The position numbers and the translations under genes were made by a program. Source: BOG-933 sp037132135 (GTDB lineage Bacteria > Pseudomonadota > Alphaproteobacteria > Azospirillales > Azospirillaceae). From it: DNA of 64,000 bases. Position 1 is the first letter of the stretch. Each line of letters begins with the position of its first letter. The stretch is from the NCBI GenBank assembly GCA_037132135.1, contig JBAXPR010000007.1:9723-73722 (forward strand), read 5' to 3'. The notes beneath the pieces were generated by a model, which saw nothing but the letters and a program-made list of their open reading frames with translations, was not told the origin of the DNA and searched no databases. Shown here piece after piece: positions 58,738 to 64,000 of this stretch.

Positions 58738-59598
58738 ATGCTCGGGGTTCTGGCCTCGATGCTCGACGGGGTGCTGGTCGGGGCGGTCTATGGCCTCGGC
58801 GCCATCGGCCTGACCCTGATCTGGGGCGTGATGGACGTCATCAACCTGACCCATGGTGCCCTGATCGCCATGGGCATGTTCGGGGTCTATCTGCTGTTCA
58901 GCGGCCTCGGCCTCAACCCCTATCTGGCGCTGGTGCCGGTGGCCGCGGCCGGCTTTCTGATCGGCCTCGCCATTTACTGGAGCGCCGTGCACCGGGTGAT
59001 CGGCCGGCCGCCGCTGATGAGCCTGCTCTCGACCTTCGCCGTCAACATGGTGCTGATCGGGCTGGGCACCAGCGGCTTCAGCACCAGCCCCTACAATGTC
59101 GACATCAGCCTGCCCGGAATCAGCCTCGGCGCCTACACCTTCACCGGCAACCACCTCGTGGCGGCGCTGGCGGCGGTGGCCATCGCCGGCGGGCTGAGCC
59201 TGTTCCTGCAGCGGACCCGGCTCGGCAAGGCGATCCGCGCCGTCTCCTCCAACCGCAAGGCCGCCGAATTGATGGGCATTCCCGCGGCCCGGGTGCTGGC
59301 CCAGGCCTTCGGCATCGGCATCGCCATCGCCACCGCGGCGGGCGGCCTGATCGCCACCCTCTTTCCCTTCACCGTGCTGTCGGGCGGCGGCTACGAGCTG
59401 AAAAGCTTCGTGGTCACGGTGCTGGGCGGGCTCGGCAATCCCGCGGGGGCGCTGGCGGGCGGCATTCTCCTCGGCCTGATCGAGGGCGGGGTGACGCCGT
59501 TCATCCAGGTCAGCTGGATTCCGGTGATCGAGTTCGCGCTCTTCGTCGGCATCCTGCTTGCCTTCCCCAACGGCCTCTTTGCGCGACGGGGGCACTGA
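58738..59598 (+). CDS. livH: ABC transporter permease LivH
   Basis: 286 residues, about eight membrane helices. MLDGVLVGAVYGLGAIGLTLIWG is the LivH N-terminus (core GAVYGLGAIGLTLI), and AVSSNRKAAELMGIP is the cytoplasmic EAA-like loop that contacts the ATPases. Forms the inner-membrane channel with LivM. Starts 25 bp after livJ; its stop shares one base with the livM start. Confidence 0.93.
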   Translation: MLGVLASMLDGVLVGAVYGLGAIGLTLIWGVMDVINLTHGALIAMGMFGVYLLFSGLGLNPYLALVPVAAAGFLIGLAIYWSAVHRVIGRPPLMSLLSTFAVNMVLIGLGTSGFSTSPYNVDISLPGISLGAYTFTGNHLVAALAAVAIAGGLSLFLQRTRLGKAIRAVSSNRKAAELMGIPAARVLAQAFGIGIAIATAAGGLIATLFPFTVLSGGGYELKSFVVTVLGGLGNPAGALAGGILLGLIEGGVTPFIQVSWIPVIEFALFVGILLAFPNGLFARRGH

Positions 59599-60566
59599 TG
59601 GAGATGATCCGCCAGCCCTTTTTCTGGATCATGACCGCGGTGATCGCGCTCTTCGCCCTGCTGCCGCCGCTGACCCACGATGTCGGTCTGCGCGAAAGCC
59701 TGTTTCTCGCCGCCGTCTACATCATTCTGGCCGGCAACCTCAACCTGCTGATCGGCTACACCGGCTACGTCAATTTCGGCAACATCGTCTTCTTCGGCCT
59801 CGGCGGCTATCTTGGCCTCTGGCTGGTCACGGTGTTCCGGCTGCCGCTGGTGGTGGCGGCGCTGCTCGCTGGCCTCGCGGTGGCGGCGATGACCGCGGCC
59901 CTCTGGTGCCGGATTTTGCGGCTGCGCGGCGCCTATTTCGCCCTGGCCTCGATCGGCATCGCCGAGGCGACCAAGGCCTTCGTCTCCAATTTCGAGCCCT
60001 GGGGCGGCGCCACCGGCCTGTACCTGCCGATGGGCGCCTTCAAGGCGATGGGCGGCCCGCGCGAGGCGCTCTGGACCGTGTACTTCCTGATGGTCGCGGT
60101 GATGGCGGCAACGCTGTACCTGTCGTACGCGGTCAAGAAGTCCAAGTTCGGCCTCGGCCTGTTCGCGATCCGCGAGGACGAGGAGGCGGCCGGCGTGCTC
60201 GGCGTCCGCACGCCTTACTACAAGACCCTGGCCTGTACGCTGTCCGGCGTGCTGCCCGCGGTCGCCGGCACCCTCTTCTTCTTCAAGAACGGCGTCATCC
60301 AGCCCGAGCAGGCCTTCGACCTCACCCTCTCGACCGAGGCGATCGTGATGCTGATGCTCGGCGGCCAGGGCACAGTGACCGGCGCCGCCCTCGGCGCCTT
60401 CCTCTATGAGCAGTTCCGCGGCTATCTCCTGATCTCGCCGACCTTTTCCAGTTTCCAGCTGGTGATCGCGGGCGCGCTGCTGCTGGTGACGGTGCTGTTC
60501 ATGCCTGGCGGCCTGATGGGCTGGGTCTATCAGCGCTGGCCGCGCCTGCGGAGGATTCTGGAATGA
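59598..60566 (+). CDS. livM: ABC transporter permease LivM
   Basis: 322 residues, about nine membrane helices. LNLLIGYTGYVNFGNIVFFGLGGY (core GYTGYVNFGN) and FAIREDEEAAGVLGV, the ATPase-coupling loop, are LivM signatures. Second permease of the transporter. Overlaps livG by four bases (ATGA). Confidence 0.93.
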   Translation: MEMIRQPFFWIMTAVIALFALLPPLTHDVGLRESLFLAAVYIILAGNLNLLIGYTGYVNFGNIVFFGLGGYLGLWLVTVFRLPLVVAALLAGLAVAAMTAALWCRILRLRGAYFALASIGIAEATKAFVSNFEPWGGATGLYLPMGAFKAMGGPREALWTVYFLMVAVMAATLYLSYAVKKSKFGLGLFAIREDEEAAGVLGVRTPYYKTLACTLSGVLPAVAGTLFFFKNGVIQPEQAFDLTLSTEAIVMLMLGGQGTVTGAALGAFLYEQFRGYLLISPTFSSFQLVIAGALLLVTVLFMPGGLMGWVYQRWPRLRRILE

Positions 60567-61312
60567 GCGCCCTGCTCGAAGTTTCCGGCCTTTGCAAACA
60601 TTTCGGCGGCCTGCGGGCGGTCGATTCCGTCGCCTTCACGATGGCGGAAGGCGAGATTCTCGGCCTGATCGGCCCCAACGGCGCCGGCAAATCCACCGTC
60701 TTCAATCTGATCAACGGCGTGATCCGGCCCTCGGAGGGCCGGGTGCGCTTCGCCGGCACCGAGATCACCGGTTGGGCTCCCTATGATGTCGTCCGCCTCG
60801 GCCTCGCCCGCACCCACCAGATCGTGCGCCCGCTCGGCGACATGACCGTGCTGGAAAACTGCACCGTCGGCGCCTGTTTCGGCCGCGAGTCTCTCGGCCT
60901 CGCCGCCGCCCGCCGGGTGGCCGACGAGGTGCTGGAACTGGTGGGCCTGCGGGACCGTCGCGACGTCCTGGCCTCGAGCCTGACCATTGCCGGCAAGAAG
61001 CGGCTGGAGGTGGCGCGGGCGCTCTCGGCCCGGCCCCGGCTGGTGCTGTTCGACGAGGTGCTGGCCGGCCTCAACCCGACCGAGGTCGGGCGGATGATCG
61101 CGGTGTTCCGGGCGATCCGCGACCAGGGCATCGCGATTCTGATGATCGAGCACCTGATGCAGGCGGTGATGAGCCTCTCCGACCGGGTGGTGGTGCTGAA
61201 TTTCGGGCGCAAGCTCGCCGAGGGCCGCCCCGAGGTGGTGGCCTCCGACCCGGTGGTGGTCGAGGCCTATCTCGGCGATCCCGACATCGCGGCCCGGTTG
61301 GCCGAGGAGTGA
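60563..61312 (+). CDS. livG: ABC transporter ATPase LivG
   Basis: 249 residues. Walker A GPNGAGKSTVFNLI; Q loop ARTHQIVRPLG; Walker B LVLFDEVLAGLNPTE with the H loop MIEHLM; the signature LTIAGKKRLEVARAL departs from LSGGQ (usually LSYGQQRRLEIARAL), being ASSLTIAGKKR. This reduced signature occurs in some LivG proteins but is worth noting. The C-terminal LivG extension (PEVVASDPVVVEAYLG) is present. Confidence 0.92.
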   Translation: MSALLEVSGLCKHFGGLRAVDSVAFTMAEGEILGLIGPNGAGKSTVFNLINGVIRPSEGRVRFAGTEITGWAPYDVVRLGLARTHQIVRPLGDMTVLENCTVGACFGRESLGLAAARRVADEVLELVGLRDRRDVLASSLTIAGKKRLEVARALSARPRLVLFDEVLAGLNPTEVGRMIAVFRAIRDQGIAILMIEHLMQAVMSLSDRVVVLNFGRKLAEGRPEVVASDPVVVEAYLGDPDIAARLAEE

Positions 61313-61319
61313 CGGTGCG

Positions 61320-62036
61320 ATGAGCGAGCCGATCCTGACCGTCGAGGGCCTCGAGACCGGCTATGGCGAGGTCCAGGTGCTGTGGGGGGTGTCGCTGCGG
61401 GTGCCGCGGGCCCGGGTGACCACGATCATCGGCGCCAACGGCGCCGGCAAGACCACCAGCCTTTACGGCATCATGGGCTCGGTGCGGCCCTGGCGCGGCC
61501 GGGTGCTGTTCAAGGGCGAGGATGTCACCGCCCTGCCCGCCCACGCCAAGGCCGAACGCGGGCTGGTGCTGGTGCCCGAGGGCCGGCAGCTCTTCAACAC
61601 CATGACCGTCGACGAGAACCTCGAGATGGGGGCCTTCCCGCCCCGCGCCCGGGCCCGGCTGGAGGACAACCGCGCCCGCGTCTTCGACCTCTTTCCCCGC
61701 CTCCGGGAGCGGCGCGATCAGAAGGCCGGCACCTTTTCGGGCGGCGAGCAGCAGATGCTGGCCGTTGGCCGCGGCCTGATGGCCGAGCCCGAGTTGCTGA
61801 TGATCGACGAGTTGTCGCTCGGGCTCTCGCCGTTGCTGGCCCAGCAGCTCTTCACCACCCTCAAGACCCTCAAGAAACAGGGCATGACCATTCTTCTGGT
61901 CGAACAGAACGTCCACCTGGCGCTGGCGCTCAGCGACTACGCCTATGTCCTGGCCGAAGGCCGGGTTCACACCGAAGGCCCGGCCCGCGAGATCGCGGCC
62001 CACGGCGACGTGCGGGAAGCCTACCTCGGGGTGTGA
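61320..62036 (+). CDS. livF: ABC transporter ATPase LivF
   Basis: 238 residues. Walker A GANGAGKTTSLYGI; signature FSGGEQQMLAVGRGL; Walker B LLMIDELSLGLSP, with Glu following the Asp; H loop LLVEQNVH. Pairs with LivG to drive uptake. Last gene of the operon, converging on the STAS gene. Confidence 0.94.
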   Translation: MSEPILTVEGLETGYGEVQVLWGVSLRVPRARVTTIIGANGAGKTTSLYGIMGSVRPWRGRVLFKGEDVTALPAHAKAERGLVLVPEGRQLFNTMTVDENLEMGAFPPRARARLEDNRARVFDLFPRLRERRDQKAGTFSGGEQQMLAVGRGLMAEPELLMIDELSLGLSPLLAQQLFTTLKTLKKQGMTILLVEQNVHLALALSDYAYVLAEGRVHTEGPAREIAAHGDVREAYLGV

Positions 62037-62058
62037 TGTCCTCCCGTCGCGATCGGCG

Positions 62059-62499
62059 CTAGCCGGCCTTGGCCGCGGCCTGCTTCAGGCCGGCGGCGGC
62101 GGCCAGCGCAAAGGTGTGCAGCGAGTGATAGACCTTCAGCGTGCCATCGAGGCTGGCGCGCTTGAACGCCGCGCCAATTTTGTTGGCCGGATTGTCCGCA
62201 CAGACCACCGCTAGCGTTATCTGCTTTTCCGTCGAAATCCCCTTGAGCAGCAAAATCAATCCCAAGGCCCCGTCATCAATCGACAGGGTATTTCGCACAT
62301 CAATCGCGACGTATTTTTCAGTCAGGCCACAATACCAGCTCACGATGTCGTGGGCTGTCTTGGCCGCGATCACCTCGAAGTTGCCGAAAATGGTAACGAC
62401 CATCCCCCAATCCTCGGTCTTTGCCGCAACCTTCGCCAGCTTTGTCTCGTAGACGGTGCGGCTGTCGCCCTCGCCCTTTCCACCCGGATCACTGCTCAT
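62059..62499 (-). CDS. STAS-like protein without the phospho-acceptor Ser
   Basis: 146 residues. From about residue 32 the pattern matches a STAS domain: a strand VVTIFGNF, a helix, the strand VAIDVRNT, then IDDGALGLILLL at the place of the D-S-S-G-L-G loop of SpoIIAA-type anti-anti-sigma factors, the strand ITLAVVCA, and LKVYHSLHTFALAA. The Ser that is phosphorylated in SpoIIAA corresponds to Asp76 here. No neighbouring RsbW-type kinase or sigma factor. GC content is lower than in the liv genes. Role unknown; a STAS adaptor locked in a phospho-mimicking state is one possibility. Confidence 0.65.
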   Translation of the reverse strand: MSSDPGGKGEGDSRTVYETKLAKVAAKTEDWGMVVTIFGNFEVIAAKTAHDIVSWYCGLTEKYVAIDVRNTLSIDDGALGLILLLKGISTEKQITLAVVCADNPANKIGAAFKRASLDGTLKVYHSLHTFALAAAAGLKQAAAKAG

Positions 62500-62639
62500 G
62501 GCCTGCCTCGTATGCTGAAAACCCGGTCACCCTCAGCCGGGGGCGTCCCGGACCGATGGCCGGTCCGGCCTTGGTCAGCCAGTCATGATAGCGCAAAACA
62601 TCGCCCCGGCCATAGCGGCCGACGCCGCGGGCGCGGCGC

Positions 62640-63908
62640 TCACTCCGGACGGAAATCGATGATCCCGCGCAGGTCGGCGCCGGTGAGATCGGCACCGCGG
62701 GCATCGGCCATGGTCATCACTGCGTCCTTGAGATCGGCGCCGGTGAGTTGGGCGTTTTTGAGATTGGCCTGGGAGAGGTCGCTGCCGGCGAACACGGCAC
62801 GGCTGAGATCGGCGCCGCTCAGCACCGAGCACACCAGCCGGGCCAGATTGAACTTGGTCGGCCAGCCCTGGCCGCTGCGCAGTTCCATCGGCGAGGCCAT
62901 GACGTTGGTGAGATCCGCCTCGTTGAGGGTGGCACGCTCCAGGCAGGCGCCCCGGAGATCGGCGCCGATCATCTTGGCTTCCCGCAGATCGGCGAACGAG
63001 AGATCGGCCATCACCAGCGTCGTGCCGGTCAGGTTGGCCCCCTTCAGCACCGCGCAGCCGAAAAGTGCCGCCGAAAGATTGACCTTGCTGAGATCCAGGC
63101 CCGTGAGATCGTGCTTGCTGAGATCGGCGCGCACGCCCTTGTGGCCGTTGCTGATGATCCAGTCGCGATGCTCGAGCAGAATCTTTCTGACCTTTTCGTC
63201 CATGTGCTCCAGGCGCTGAACGACGTCGGCGCCGGTGAGATTGGCCATCGAGAGATCGACCTCGTCGAGCAGCGCCCCGACCAGGCTGGCCCCGGAAAGA
63301 TTGGTGTCGCGCAGCAGCGCCCGGTTCAGGATCGCCCCGGTCAGCTTGCAACCCGACAGATTGGCGTCGGAGAGGTCGGCCCCCTCGAGATTGCTGCCGG
63401 TGAGATCCGAGTTGCTGAGATCGGCGCCGATGAAGATGCTGCCCGAAAGGTTGGTGTCCCTGAGATCGGTCTGAACCAGAAAAGCGTTGGCCAGCTTGGC
63501 CTTGCTGAGGTTGGCCCCGGGCAGGCGGGCGTCGGACAATTGGGCGTGGGCGTCATCCGGCGCGGTCGCCTTGAGTTCGCCGTCCTTCTGGCGCATCAGG
63601 TAGCCGTCGCGGAGATCCGCCTCGGCCAGATTGACCCGCGGCATGTCGGCGCCGCGCAGCGCCGCGCCGCGCAGATCCGCCTTGGCCATATTGGCGCGGC
63701 CGACCTTGGCCCGGCGCAAGTCGGCACCGAACAGCAGCGCGCCGCGCAGGTCCGCCTCGGTCAGATCCGCCTCGACCAGCTTGCTGCCGGTGAAATCGGC
63801 CCCGGCCAGACTGGCTCCGTGCAGATTGCAATAGGACAGATCGTAAAACTTGAGGCTGGCGCGGGCGCCCCCCTGCTTGGCGCTGACGTAACGGCCATGG
63901 CGATCCAC
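62640..63908 (-). CDS. Pentapeptide-repeat protein, probably 5' truncated
   Basis: 422 residues from GTG at 63908. Most of the protein is A(D/N)LXX pentapeptide repeats in several blocks (about 15-90, 115-215 and 245-420), interrupted by a helical segment (VVQRLEHMDEKVRKIL) near residue 225. Such repeats form a right-handed square beta helix. The frame is open 14 codons further upstream (EYKKITEAELKAV), which reads as the natural N-terminus of this type, but there the first codon is ATC (63950-63948) directly preceded by a TAG belonging to an inserted element. So the original ATG is probably lost or altered. Function unknown. Downstream of it lies the STAS gene. Confidence 0.8.
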   Translation of the reverse strand: MDRHGRYVSAKQGGARASLKFYDLSYCNLHGASLAGADFTGSKLVEADLTEADLRGALLFGADLRRAKVGRANMAKADLRGAALRGADMPRVNLAEADLRDGYLMRQKDGELKATAPDDAHAQLSDARLPGANLSKAKLANAFLVQTDLRDTNLSGSIFIGADLSNSDLTGSNLEGADLSDANLSGCKLTGAILNRALLRDTNLSGASLVGALLDEVDLSMANLTGADVVQRLEHMDEKVRKILLEHRDWIISNGHKGVRADLSKHDLTGLDLSKVNLSAALFGCAVLKGANLTGTTLVMADLSFADLREAKMIGADLRGACLERATLNEADLTNVMASPMELRSGQGWPTKFNLARLVCSVLSGADLSRAVFAGSDLSQANLKNAQLTGADLKDAVMTMADARGADLTGADLRGIIDFRPE

Positions 63909-63950
63909 GACCGCCTTCAGCTCGGCCTCGGTGATCTTCTTGTACTCGAT

Positions 63951-64000
63951 CTAAACCACTACCAGCTGAAGCTGGTAGGTTTGTGTCTAGGCTGGAAGCC
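63951..64000. mobile_element. Probable insertion-sequence end with hairpin (partial)
   Basis: Directly next to the pentapeptide frame comes CTAAACCA followed by a perfect 9-bp stem, 2-nt loop palindrome (63959-63978, CTACCAGCT / AGCTGGTAG). Subterminal perfect hairpins of this kind are characteristic of IS200/IS605-family ends. The window ends before any transposase or tnpB would appear, so the family is a guess from the hairpin and the abrupt boundary. Confidence 0.45.

Overview
The window is about 64 kb of high-GC DNA whose gene content and order fit an alphaproteobacterium, most likely of the Rhodospirillales type. The evidence is a complete dcw cluster led by rnpB and ending in ftsZ-lpxC, meso-DAP-type murE, CtrA-like TTAA-N7-TTAA boxes, queC, ppdK next to glyQS, and LuxR-HTH and GGDEF/EAL signalling proteins. 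No rRNA, tRNA or CRISPR array was seen. Genus-level placement is not possible from sequence reading alone.

Layout. 1-2928: the 3' part of a transglutaminase/DUF2126 gene. 2978-6531: a minus-strand histidine kinase-prmA-PAP2 phosphatase group, divergent from a receiver/LuxR-HTH regulator. 6532-7118: a gene-free stretch with a structured element. 7119-13263: ppdK, glyS, a small unknown gene and glyQ. 13340-14558: two small genes of unclear role. 14611-22428: an N-type (Na+-type) F1Fo ATPase operon, atpD-C-Q-R-B-E-F-A-G without a delta gene. It is interrupted twice: by a decayed DUF6338 gene plus a 46-residue proline-rich ORF between atpD and atpC, and by a RelE-toxin remnant between atpF and atpA. 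23016-43362: lpxC and the whole dcw cluster on the minus strand (mraZ, rsmH, ftsL, ftsI, murE, murF, mraY, murD, ftsW, murG, murC, murB, ddl, ftsQ, ftsA, ftsZ, lpxC). Most junctions are ATGA overlaps, which implies translational coupling. 43363-44258: a regulatory region (MraZ-type boxes, CtrA box) and RNase P RNA. 44346-46247: propionyl-CoA synthetase. 46601-49067: a chemoreceptor and queC. 49048-51641: recN and bamD. 51734-55393: a histidine kinase and a REC-PAS-GGDEF-EAL protein. 55568-57382: a cation/proton antiporter. 57480-62036: a branched-chain amino-acid-type ABC transporter operon. 62059-63908: a STAS protein and a pentapeptide-repeat gene whose 5' end abuts what looks like an insertion-sequence end at the window edge.

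How it works together. The central 20 kb makes the peptidoglycan precursor and the division machinery, with lpxC adding lipid A synthesis; MraZ and probably CtrA act at its upstream end and CtrA probably also at lpxC. The N-ATPase is an accessory, laterally mobile ion pump beside this core. The most unusual material is the pair of foreign remnants inside the N-ATPase operon, the low-GC patch inside murD, the probable CTG-started gene between glyQ and glyS, and the IS-truncated pentapeptide gene.
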